From Azolla caroliniana (lineage: Eukaryota; Polypodiophyta): 64,000 nt of DNA. The translations under genes and the position numbers were made by a program. Shown one piece after another: positions 23,591 to 33,629 of the stretch (the first letter of the stretch is position 1; every line of letters starts with the position of its first letter). A model generated the notes under the pieces. It made no database searches and was not told where the DNA came from. It saw nothing but the letters and a program-made list of their open reading frames with translations. The stretch spans positions 5,146,001 through 5,210,000 of the forward strand of contig JBHGNT010000004.1 of the NCBI GenBank assembly GCA_043228905.1. Direction: 5' to 3'.

Positions 23591-24402
23591 AAGATCGAAG
23601 CCGAAGTTTCGGGACACGGTTGCCCGAAACATTGAGCGGGGAGGAAGCAAGCATAATCGAGGCTTGCGCGATCGAGGACGGGGTAGTCACGGACAACGAT
23701 GTCCGGATGGAGGTGGCTATGGACATGACGAGCGGTGGTGTCAGAACCTTGCTCACACCGGTTCTTGAGACTTTGACGGTCGTCCATGAGGGCCCACGTG
23801 ATACCCGAGAGACAGGCAGTGGCGGCGGCAAGGCGGGCAACCAAGATGACGACAAGGCGAAGGAAGAAGATTGGACCGGACGGAGGCGAGACCCGTCGAT
23901 ATTGGTGCGGAGGCTACGACAGTTGTGCCCAAGTGCCAACATAAGACCGAAGAGACGGCGGGTGGCGGCGAGGACTTGGAAATCGAAGCGGATGATGATG
24001 CCGAAGCATGTATCTAGTCCAGAATGATGACAACGAAGGGGGGAGAGTCCGACGCAGAGGTCGGGACTACGGTGAGTGAAGGGCGAAAAATGAAACATGC
24101 ACTATGGCCGCTCAAGGGCCAAGAAATAAGCATGCACCCATACAACCAACTGGGGAGGAAGGTGCGAACATCGTATATGGTGGATCAGATGGAGTCGATG
24201 GTGCGGGGATATGTGGCAGACACGGTGGATCAGGAGGCTACGTTGGTTCGTATGGGAAGGATGGGCATGCTCGAAATGGAAGACGAAGTCGGGCAACGCC
24301 AACGAGGAAGCGGCGGAACTTGGTTAATCACCATTGCAGAAAATCTCACCTCTTTCCCTTTCTTGGCACATACAAGTGGATGTGCGGTTTGGTGGGGGTG
24401 GA
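23591..24402 (+). other. Element A interior, no recognised protein
   Basis: Two overlapping open frames (23587-24027, 24024-24410) have no domain I recognise. The end is the polypurine tract GGTGGGGGTGGA directly before the 3' LTR, like AGGTGGGGGCGGA in gypsy C. Confidence 0.6.
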
Positions 24403-25194
24403 TGTCGTGAGGGTTTTCGGCCATGGTGAGAAAACCAAGTGGGATGGATAAAATGGGGATGTGCAACATTACACATGCACTTAGAAGGTTTGTAAAAGAA
24501 ACAAATGTAAAAAAAGAAGGGTAAATGTAAGGTGTTAAAAGTGCACTACGAAAATTCATAAAGTGTAAATGTGATGTGCACTTATGTGCACATGCACATG
24601 TAGACTAAAGGGAAAGTACATGAAGTACGGGTGTAGTGAGTAGTGGGCATAGTGTGTGTGTGAGGAGAGGGAGTTAAGGTTCCATCAATCTCTCCTCCTA
24701 AGATCAAGGCCAAATATTCGCCCATTGAAAGAAGGGGGGTTTGACCTCTTCTTTATGTAATGTGCCTCACCCCTTACTATTATAAAAGGGAGTGAGGGGC
24801 TATTTTTTAGGGGTTTCCACTTTTTTTGGGTTTCTTTGGGTTGCCATTAGGGTTTCGGAATTTTGGGTTTTAGGATCTCGTTTTAGGGGTTTCATTCGTC
24901 TTCTTCTTCTTCTTCTTCTTCTTCTTCTTCTTCTTCTTTTCCCCTATCTAGTTAGGCTTTCATCTAGAGGGTTTACATTCGGCCTATATGGCCACGGTTG
25001 TAATTGGTGTGGTGCTTTCCATAATGTATCTTGTCTTGTTTAGATCTTATTCTCTTGAATCTTAATCTCTTGAATCTTAATTTTTCTCTTCCTTCTCGGT
25101 TGAACTCCCAAGCTTCTCTCCCTCCTCTTACTCCCTAGTCCAAGACCCCCGTGGTCCCGTCCTATCCGACACGCACGTGCGGATTTCCGCGACA
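24403..25194 (+). repeat. Element A 3' LTR (792 bp)
   Basis: Matches the 5' LTR with many substitutions visible by eye and a longer CTT run (24899-24938). TATAAAA at 24781-24787. Confidence 0.9.
24899..24938. repeat. (CTT)n microsatellite inside LTR
   Basis: About 13 CTT units, against about 4 at the same place in the other LTR of element A. Confidence 0.9.
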
Positions 25195-27004
25195 GCAGAT
25201 ATGCTCAAGTTAAAAGAGAATTATGGGGAATCGTGTCGGCAATAAAATCGGATTGAGGTTATTTGATCGGAGCCGAAATAGTGATCGAAACGGATTGTCT
25301 TCCGATACTTAGGATGATGCGATGTTGCACGATACCGGATGTGGCTATGCTAAGATGGATTGCATATTGTAAAGTCACTTAATCTGGAGGTTCAACACAT
25401 CTGGGAAAAAGACAATGTGGTAGCGGATATGTTATCAAGGGCCCGGTTCTAAGATGACATAGTCAAATTGGATAATGAAGAAGTTTCCGAAGACTACTTT
25501 ACTTTGGAGCACATATGCCGGGTGAACATGATTCGGGAGTTCCAGGAAGATGAATATGAGGGAGAAAGCTTACTAATTGGGAAAGTGCTACAAGAAATCG
25601 AGGAATCATCGGACAATAAAGAAAAGAGAGCCGAGATCCGAAGGAAGAAACGACAAGTCCGAAAGTTCTTCTTGAACAATGGATTAATTTGGAGGGAGCC
25701 GAAAAGACCGGATGGTATACCACTCCGGGTAGTCGGCACAAAGCAACAACAGAAACAGGTAATAACTGAATTTCACGAATCCGATTGGGCTGGACATCAG
25801 GGAACATGGGCAACATTTGCATAGATCAAGCAAAAATATTGGTGGAAGAATATGTTCAAGGATGTAGCGGAGTTCACCGAAAGCTGCGAGAAATGTCAAA
25901 TCTACTCCGGAGTTCAACACCGGGACGAATTACATACGACATTCTCACGGACAATCAACCTTAAATGGATGGTCGACATCGTGGCCATGCCAACCAGGAT
26001 CGGACAAAAGAAGTACTTGTAGCTAGCTCGGGAGGATCTGACGAACCAACTAGAAGGTCGGGCGCTACGTAGAAAAACATGTTCTGTAGTGTGCCAATTT
26101 CTCCTGGAAGAAGTGTTCTGTAGGTACGGGTGCGTAGGACAAGTGATTGCGGATCGAGGAGAACTTGACTATGATAAAGCTAGGGAATTCTTTGCTAAAC
26201 ATGGAGTACCGCTGACACTAATCACAACATACAACCCAGAAGCAAACGGGAAGATCGAATGAGGACATAGTCCAATCGTGAAAGCACTTGCTAAAGCGTG
26301 CGACGCCACAGATGCTTCCTATGCACTATGGGCGGATCGCACAACGCATAGTTCCGTGACTGGATATATGCCAACAGAACTTATGACCGGACAAGCTCCG
26401 GTAATGCCTACGAAAATCGCAATTGCAACATGGACAATGCTACCATGGAAGGAAGAGATGATTCGGGAAGAACCACTAGCGGTCCGGATACGACAGCTAG
26501 AAGGAAGACCAGAAGACGTAGTGGAAACAATGCACTAACAACAAGAAGCGCAATTTCGAAACAAACGTCGATTCAATAAAAAGCACCGACTTCAACCGTA
26601 GAAGATTGAAGAAGGGGATTGGGTGATAGCCTACGATAGTAGTCTGGATCATCAACACAACTCAATACGGAAATTTTCTAAAAGGTGGTTCGAAACATAC
26701 GAAGTTCGAAAAACATTTGACAACGGAACTTACCGGCTAAGTGAGCTAGATGGCACAATTCTTCGAGTGCCTATAGTGGGCAAGCGGGTGAAGATTTTCA
26801 AGAAGCCAATTGACGATGAACCCTACGTAGTCTTAAACAAACCTGACACAAAGGAGCAATCGGATAACAATCATGAAGGTGCAGAAAGCGAGGAAAGTGA
26901 GTTTGATTTAATAATCGACATAGGGGAAGAGACAAAGGGTGCTTCGGATGAAGAAGAGTAACAAGTACCGGAAACTTCGGCACATATCGGAGGATGTGCA
27001 AGTT
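25195..27004 (+). pseudogene. Gypsy B pol, rest of RNase H and integrase
   Basis: RYAQVKRELWG resumes exactly where the left part stopped, followed by the integrase zinc finger (FHESDWAGHQGTWATF), core and C-terminal GPY/F-like region ending near 26961. Stops break the core (for example LAREDL preceded by TAG near 26023, and a TGA at 26263 where gypsy C has CGA in the KVERGH block). No chromodomain is seen. Confidence 0.85.
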
Positions 27005-27017
27005 CAGAGGGGGTGAG

Positions 27018-27769
27018 TGTCGTAGTGTACTTTGTACACTATGTAAAATATGTGTGGAGTACCCGATTGACTAAGTATAAAGAAATAGGAGAAAATACTA
27101 AAATAATTATGTTACATGCATAGGGCAAGATTTGAACCCTATACCTCCATGTTAACAATTTCAAGCCTTACCATTGTATTAGCACATTATAAGTGTTAAA
27201 GTTATACTAAACTTTATCACATGTAATATTCTAGATAAGCATGATAGAAAAAAGTTATTCATGCATACACACTCGAGTTAAATGAAAAAGTGTGATAGAA
27301 AAGCTAATCATGCACATGTAGTGTGCATGAACACTTGAGTAAAAGGAAAAGCATGATGAGAAAAGTTATTGATGGACATATAGTGTGCATGTACACTAGA
27401 GTTAGAAAAGGCATTATGCTTGCATGTGGTAAACTTAGACTCTCCCATCACTATATAAGGATGGGGGAAAAAATTGTGAAGGGTTGTAACTTGTTGATTT
27501 GGGGTTCTAAATATTGATCTAATTGATTATATTCGTGTGATTCACGATTTTCAATCTATATTTTCTAGTCTATTCTAATTTACTATTAGGATTCTAAGGG
27601 TTGATTAATCTAATACAATACATATGTGGGATTCACGAGGTTTCTATATTTCTTTCTTTCAATATATTCATATTGCTATCTTCCTTAACATTCTTCTCCT
27701 CCTAGTGCAAAACCCCAACGATTCCCACCACCTGACTCACGCAACGATCCGGCGCCGAAAGGCACGACA
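27018..27769 (+). repeat. Gypsy B 3' LTR (752 bp)
   Basis: It starts TGTCGTAGTG directly after a polypurine tract and ends GGCACGACA, giving TGTCG/CGACA inverted ends as in A and C. TATATAAG is at 27453-27459. Near 27121-27190 the minus strand carries a tRNA-like GGGTTCAAATCTTGCC box-B-type stretch. Confidence 0.75.
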
Positions 27770-29790
27770 CCGTATCACCTTTGTTATGAAGATTTGAAAG
27801 ATGTGACAATCCTTCCATAGGTGTGCTTGTTGGATAACAACTTGCCATATGAAACCTTTCCAATATTTGTGAAATGTATTCTCGTTGGGAGAAGTGAATA
27901 ACTCTTTTATCTTGAGTGTATAAAATGTCAATCCCTAAGCAAAAGGAGATAAAACCCATATCTTCCATGTCAAACTCTGCATTCACGATGTCTTTCAAAT
28001 ATTCGGTGGCTGAAAATGTGTTGGCCATGATGATTATATCATCAACATACGCCACAACAATAATATGCTTTTCATTGTTACAAAGAACATAGATGCATTG
28101 ATCCCATTTGCAACATGTGAAATTATTTCGTAGAAAGAAATTATGGAGGTGGATATACCAACATCTTCCTATTTCCCTGAAGCCGTAAAGTGACTTCTTA
28201 AGTCAACATGTTTGTGTTGGTTCCTCCTTGTTCATCTAATTTGGTAATGTCATATATATTTCTTCGTTTAATTCTCCATTAAGGAAACTTGTTTTTACAT
28301 CCATTTGATGGATTTCCCAACCTTGTGCACATGCCTTTATTAATTTGACCCGAATGGAAGTGATGAGGGTCGTTGGTGCATAAGTTTCAGTGAAATCAAT
28401 GCCAGTAATTTGTTTGAAGCCTTGCACCACTAATCGAGCCTTGTATTTGATAGGAGTCTCATTTGATCCTCTCTTGATTTTGAACACCCACTTGTAATCT
28501 ATGGTTTGTTGCCTTTCACTTTCTTTTATAAGTTCCCATGTACCATTCTTTTGATGTGCTTCAAGCTCCAAATGTATTGTCTCTTCCCACTTTGCTTTAT
28601 CTGGTGAAAGTAAAGCTTCTTTTAAATTGGATGGTTCGAACATTTCAGATTCTACACTTACATTGCACTCAAATGAAGGATATCTAAGGATAGAAGATGG
28701 TCTTCTAATTCTTTGACCTTGCCTCAAACAGGATGATGCAATTTCCATTTCACTTGGTGATGTTCCTTCTCTTATTGTGGTTTCGTCACATGGTTCTTCA
28801 CCACAAAATGTATCTTCATTTTCCTGCAAAATGCTATCAATGATCATGTGTGAACCTTTAACACTAGATTTGTTACCTTCTTCTTGCATTTTGAAAGGGA
28901 AATGATCTTCATTGAACAACACGTTGCGAGTGACAAACACTCGTGTTTGCTCTTCACTCCAAATTCTATACCCATAGCCTGGATCCTCATATTTGAGCAT
29001 AATTCCTTGCTTGGCAATTGGATCCAACTTATGACAAAGTGGACGAGGTACATGGAAGTACGCCTTGCAACCAAAAGGATGAAAATGAGTTATACTAACA
29101 CTTTTTTGCTGCCAAGTTTCCTCTGGGCATCCTCCCCGTATGGTCTTTGTTGGGAGTCGATTTAGTATATATGTTGCACATTTGGATGCTTCTCCCCAAA
29201 CTTCTAGTGATAATTTACTATCTATCAACATACATCTTACCATATCCGTGATAGTCTTATCCTTTCTTTCAGCTACACCATTTAGTTGAGGAGTGTAGCT
29301 AGGGGTAAATTCTTGTGCGATGCCATATGATTAGAACAAAAGGACCCAAAAATATGTGACTTGAATTCTCCACCCCTGCCTGATCTTACTTTGAATCGAG
29401 ATCTCAAGTTCAGACTCTATGAGTGCCTTAAATCTTCGAAAATACTCAAAAGTGCCATCTTTACATGAAAGTGGATATGCAAAGAAATTTCATGTATAAT
29501 CATCGGTGATAACATATAAATATCTTGCTCCTCCTATCGTTGGCACATGCATTGGTCCACAAAGATCCATATGGACTAATTCAAGAGGTTTACTAGCTAA
29601 AATTCCCCTTTTTGTATTAAATGGTTGTCGAGTAAACTTGCCAAGTTGACAACTCTCACATAAGTATTGTTGACTTACTTGGAGAACTTCTTTATTTGAG
29701 ATATTAATGTCACTAATTTGCTAAGTTTGTCAAATTTGGCATGGTCGTACCTTTTATGCCATTTTAAGGCTTTCTTTCCAAAATTGGCAT
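27770..29790 (-). pseudogene. Ty1/copia pol relic (integrase to RT)
   Basis: Reading on the minus strand: a WHKRYDH zinc-finger start (about 29740-29765), CESCQLGKF, GPMHVPTIGG, TPQLNGVAERK (about 29280-29310), then an open block 28236-29243 with integrase C-terminus and RT start (NGTWELI, YKARLVVQGF, HQMDVKTSFLNG), and after a gap YVDDIIIM at about 28020-28050. It stops abruptly at the gypsy B LTR. Stops and frameshifts are present, and neither LTR was found. Confidence 0.85.
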
Positions 29791-31150
29791 GGCCGAGCAT
29801 TTGTCAGGCTTTGCCCTTTCATCTGCATAAGCCCCCCTTTTATACCTTTATGGAGCTTGGACGAAAAGGGAAAGGGAGAAACAAAAGGTAGTTGAGGGCG
29901 ATGATTCAAGGAGAGGAGGAGATTTAGAATCTGCGGTAGCACACTTTTAATCCTGGGATGTAAGCATCATTCACGACAAAAAACCTTGGTGCTTCATTCC
30001 CAAGCGTGAAATATGGCCCATGTGTACATGAGTAGCTTCAATTTCCTATTTTATGCCAAAAAATCAAGTATTTGACATAATATAATTACATATATGGAAA
30101 AAATAAAAACATAATAAATTATAAGGTACATATCTTTTGTTATGGGGATTGCACTTTTAAATGCAATTCTTTTTGTGTCCATTGCACCTCGTCCAATGAT
30201 GGTGGCCTCGTAACAATTTTTCAATCCTCTTATTATCAATGAGAACTTAAGGTGGATTGTTACTAATATAATTCATCTTATATTCAATAGATATTTAGAC
30301 ACATTGACTCGAACATTGTCTTCATGTGGGCTTATAAGTGAGAGCTTATGGTCGCATGTAGACATATGGACAACATATATTGAAATATAAAGGCAAACAA
30401 ACGAAATAGATATCCACGATTGTGAGTGCAAACAAATGTCTTGTAATAATGAAAATATATGAGCCATCATGTGTAGATCAGTACAATATTGTAACTCACT
30501 CCAAGCTTGTAGGGATTTCTAGATGGCTTCACACATGAATCCATGTGATCCACATATTATACCTCTTTCGCCAAACAAATATTGAAGAGGTTGCAAAATG
30601 GAATGCAAATTAACCTACTTGGTCCATTGTAGCGACGACAAAAATAGAATGTAGTGGGTTCCAAATTATATATAACTTTTTACAGCTCTTAAGCGTACTA
30701 CATGAAATGTCTAGGATTGTGACTTCAAATACATTAACTTATCCCTCAACTTGGTAGTCATCCATTCAATCAATTGGACCTTCATAACAATAATTCCCAA
30801 CAGATAGCCCAACTGTCAAAAGTAAAGCCTTTTCCAACCATTGATCCTTATCGTTCTATACATTCAAAATCCCACTTAGTACTTGATATGATGCAAAGCT
30901 TCCTCTAGTTGGTATTTGATCCAAATACCAAGGCAAATTGGGCATATAAGTGCATCTCCTTCTCAAGATTCTTAGGTGAGGCTTGTAGAAACTATTTGTA
31001 AAGACCTTTGTTAATTATAGCTTATACAAACCTCAAACAAAGCAATAGGTTGTAATTAATGAAATGCCTCGAGTAACAATCCCATGTTTGTGTCTAATAA
31101 TTAATTTGATGAAACCCACCTTCTAAGCTTGAAGTTACAACTAGAATTCC
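29791..31150. other. AT-rich spacer, no recognised gene
   Basis: Two short minus-strand stretches (about 29950-30035 and 30130-30240) look coding-like, but I could not identify them. The rest shows no signal. Confidence 0.4.
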
Positions 31151-31253
31151 ATCAACATTGGAACATCAAAGTTAGGCACCCCTTTAAAATGATAGAATGC
31201 CGAAGATGAAGTGAAGGAACAAAGAGTGTGAAGGAACTTGAGACCGGCGAAGG

Positions 31254-32089
31254 ATGCAGAAAACAGAGAAAACGCAGGTCGCGGGCGGTGCGAACAGTGT
31301 AACCACAATGGCTATTGCTCCTAGCATGAGCAGGCGATCGACTGCGGGTCAACCCCATATTTCTTCTGCGGCTGGACCCTATACGCGAGCAGGGGAGTCC
31401 GGTGCACCCCCCCAACTTTCGCCTCATCTGTGTGATGAGTCAGTCGACCTTGTATTGTCAAAGGAGGACAAAGTTATAGTTTTGGGTGAGGTAAATAGGT
31501 TGGAAGCTTACTCTTTGGTAGTGCAGGTACAGGGTTCACGAATGAATAGAACGAAACTCCGTCATACTTTGTACGCTGCTTTCTTGGAGGAAGCTGATAA
31601 CATTCTCGACATTCAATTCATGTCTAGAGGATGTTATCATGTGGAATTTGCGATTGAGGAATCCGTCAACAAGCTATTAGTGATTAAGGAGGCAGGAGTG
31701 GAAGGCGCATGGGTATCCTTTCATAAATGGTCTCATAATGTTAAAGTAGATGACATATTGCAGGATCAAGAGGCTAGTATGGTTTTTACGACGATTTTTC
31801 CTGGTTTGAGTGGAGGAATGTATTGCCTCGCATCGGGGCTTTGTTAGGTAAAGTCATTGCCACACGTGATGGACAAGCTCATGGGACAGATAGAATGGGA
31901 GGGGTACCAGCTGTCCGGTTGATCGCACCAAGATCCGTTCGTTTGTCGGCAACTATATCTTTACCTAATTTACTTTTAAATAAACCACATGTTGTGCAAA
32001 AGGTATATTATAAAGGACTATCTGATCAATGTTTTGTGTGCCAACAATTTGGTCATTTAGGTCGAGATTGTCAGAAGAGACGTACGTAC
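31254..32089 (+). pseudogene. LINE G ORF1, 5' part
   Basis: Residues about 80-190 of the first frame (VLGEVNRLEAYSLVVQVQG onward) have the shape of the DUF4283 region of plant LINE ORF1. A frameshift near 31795 moves the reading to a second frame that ends with the CCHC knuckle CFVCQQFGHLGRDC and basic residues, where copia D is inserted. Confidence 0.75.
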
Positions 32090-32523
32090 TGTTGGGATTT
32101 CGGTCCCTCCGGATGGGATGTCCGGAGATGAATGACGGCAAGCCCGGTTGCGGTTACGGAGCCGGATGACGAAGACCCTGGCTACGGAGCCGGATGATGA
32201 AGACCCTGGCTACGGAGCCGGATGATGAATACCCCGGCCACGGAGCCGGATGATGAAGACCCCGGCTACGGAGCCAGATGATGAATACCCCGGCTACGGA
32301 GCCGGATGCTGAAGACCCCGGTTACGGAGCCGGATGACGAATGTACCCGGAGGGAGATCCGGATGCGGGGACATATTTGTGAATATGTTTGCCAAGAGCC
32401 CTTGAGGCTATATTTGTAAATAGCCCGAAAGTCATATGTGTATAAATATGACTTAGGGCAAACAGTTTAGGTTGTTGCTCATTTTCTGTTTTCCACTTAG
32501 AGGGAGCGAAGTGAGAGCAGCCG

Positions 32524-32555
<32 letters not shown>

Positions 32556-32823
32556 GAAGAGGTCGACGCCTCTGTGTAATACCGCCGCCTGTAGCGAGGA
32601 CAGCGAGCTCAAGGTCGTCGCCTTGCAGCTCGCCATTGTATATTCCAGTGTATAGTGATAGTTGGAGTCGTGCACTCCCGTGGTTTTTCCCGTTTAGGGT
32701 TTTCCACGTTATACCCTGTGTATTCGTCTCTCTGTGTCTTTGTTTTTTTTTTCTGCTGCATTGATCCGTCTTGTCTCGGCTGTGGCCGAGAGGCGAAAGA
32801 TTTGATAGCGTCAAATCCCTACA
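32090..32823 (+). repeat. Copia D 5' LTR (734 bp)
   Basis: TATAAATA at 32441-32448. Contains a 7-unit minisatellite and a (GA)n run (about 32523-32552). Confidence 0.95.
32152..32347 (+). repeat. 28-bp minisatellite in copia D LTR, 7 units
   Basis: Units have the form GGCTACGGAGCCGGATGATG followed by AAGACCCC, with variants at a few positions. The array lies upstream of the TATA box, in U3. Confidence 0.95.
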
Positions 32824-32826
32824 AAC

Positions 32827-32838
32827 TGGTATCAGAGC
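32827..32838 (+). promoter_or_regulatory. Copia D primer binding site (initiator tRNA-Met)
   Basis: TGGTATCAGAGC, three bases after the LTR, is the standard plant copia primer site. Confidence 0.93.
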
Positions 32839-32842
32839 ACGG

Positions 32843-33557
32843 TGTCGGGGTTACTACGCCCTTGCGTGTAGAAAGGAGGAGGGACCACGGGGGTCTCGAA
32901 CCGAAGAGCAAGAGAGAGAGGAGTAAGAGAGAGAGACCCGAATACACAGAACCGAAGATCCGATTGCGCAGAACCGACGATTGCACAGGGACACGGCCCA
33001 ACAAACAGAGATCACAAATGAACGCCGACGCAGATGGACGCAACAACGAGAGATATGTACTTATGAATGCAAGAAAATAACAGACTAAAGTATTACAACC
33101 CACGGTGGGGCACAAAATAGATACTAACGAAAACGAACAGGGCGGCGAACAGCTGCCGACCCCTGTATGTCGCGACGCACAGAAAGGGAAAACAGGTCGG
33201 AGGTGCTGCAGGACGCACTCGGGCGTTCCACGGAACAGCGCAAGCCTCCTCGAAACCTGCACAGGTACGCGATGGAGCAGAAGACAGAGAGAGCAGGAGT
33301 GAGAGAGAAGCTCCGAAATCGGTTCGGCAGCACTTCGTCCTCTCCGCGGGAGATGCCGACTTCTATTCTTCCTCTTCCTTTTATAGCCCGTCAAGAGGCC
33401 GTTTGGCATTAACTGCATACCAACCGAATCTACCCACCTAGGATCCTCGTATGTACCTACTTCGTCCTTAGGTACTTCTTGGCGCGCGTGTGTGTGTAGA
33501 GCCGTTTCCCGCGCCTTGTTCCTCCGATTCCTGTTGTGGGCGGTTTTCTTCACGACA
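32843..33557 (-). repeat. Gypsy C 3' LTR (715 bp)
   Basis: On the minus strand it starts TGTCGTGAAG and ends CCCCGACA. TATAAAA lies at 33379-33385. Confidence 0.95.
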
Positions 33558-33575
33558 TCCGCCCCCACCTAACCG
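33558..33575 (-). promoter_or_regulatory. Gypsy C polypurine tract
   Basis: AGGTGGGGGCGGA on the minus strand directly precedes the 3' LTR. The same tract, slightly changed, lies before the element A and B 3' LTRs. Confidence 0.85.
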
Positions 33576-33629
33576 CGCATCCACCGGCATGCGCCAAATT
33601 AAGTTGGCACGGAGAAAACCGGCCCGCCT

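Larger units (their letters stand above)
22311..25194 (+). mobile_element. Element A: short LTR retrotransposon carrying only gag-like sequence
   Basis: Two LTRs (22311-23081, 24403-25194) start TGTCGTGAGG and end CGCGACA. A primer site follows the first, a purine tract precedes the second, and the 1.3-kb interior has a gag-like frame but no protease, RT or integrase. It is inserted in the RNase H of gypsy B, whose sequence resumes at 25195. I see no clean target duplication. The gag resembles gypsy C gag and the purine tract and LTR ends match C, so it is probably a non-autonomous member of that family. It fits the published idea of terminal-repeat elements with a gag domain (TR-GAG). Confidence 0.85.
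21430..27769 (+). mobile_element. Gypsy B: old, 5'-truncated Ty3/gypsy element, split by element A
   Basis: It starts inside RT without gag or 5' LTR, and runs through RNase H and integrase to a polypurine tract (AGAGGGGGTGAG near 27005-27017) and a 3' LTR. Its protein is the same unusual family as gypsy C (LPQG-TN and FLDDIP motifs). Element A interrupts RNase H at 22311-25194. Confidence 0.88.

Noticed and set aside
23388-24098. 236-codon minus-strand open frame inside element A
   Set aside because: It is antisense to the gag-like frame of element A and has no recognisable motif; probably a shadow.
22301-25200. Target duplication of element A
   Set aside because: Left flank (AATGGGG) and right flank (GCAGAT) do not match; I could not define a TSD although the gypsy B protein clearly resumes after the element.
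32152-32347. Regular 28-bp units resembling a CRISPR array
   Set aside because: Units are contiguous without unique spacers and occur in both LTRs of a retrotransposon; it is a minisatellite.
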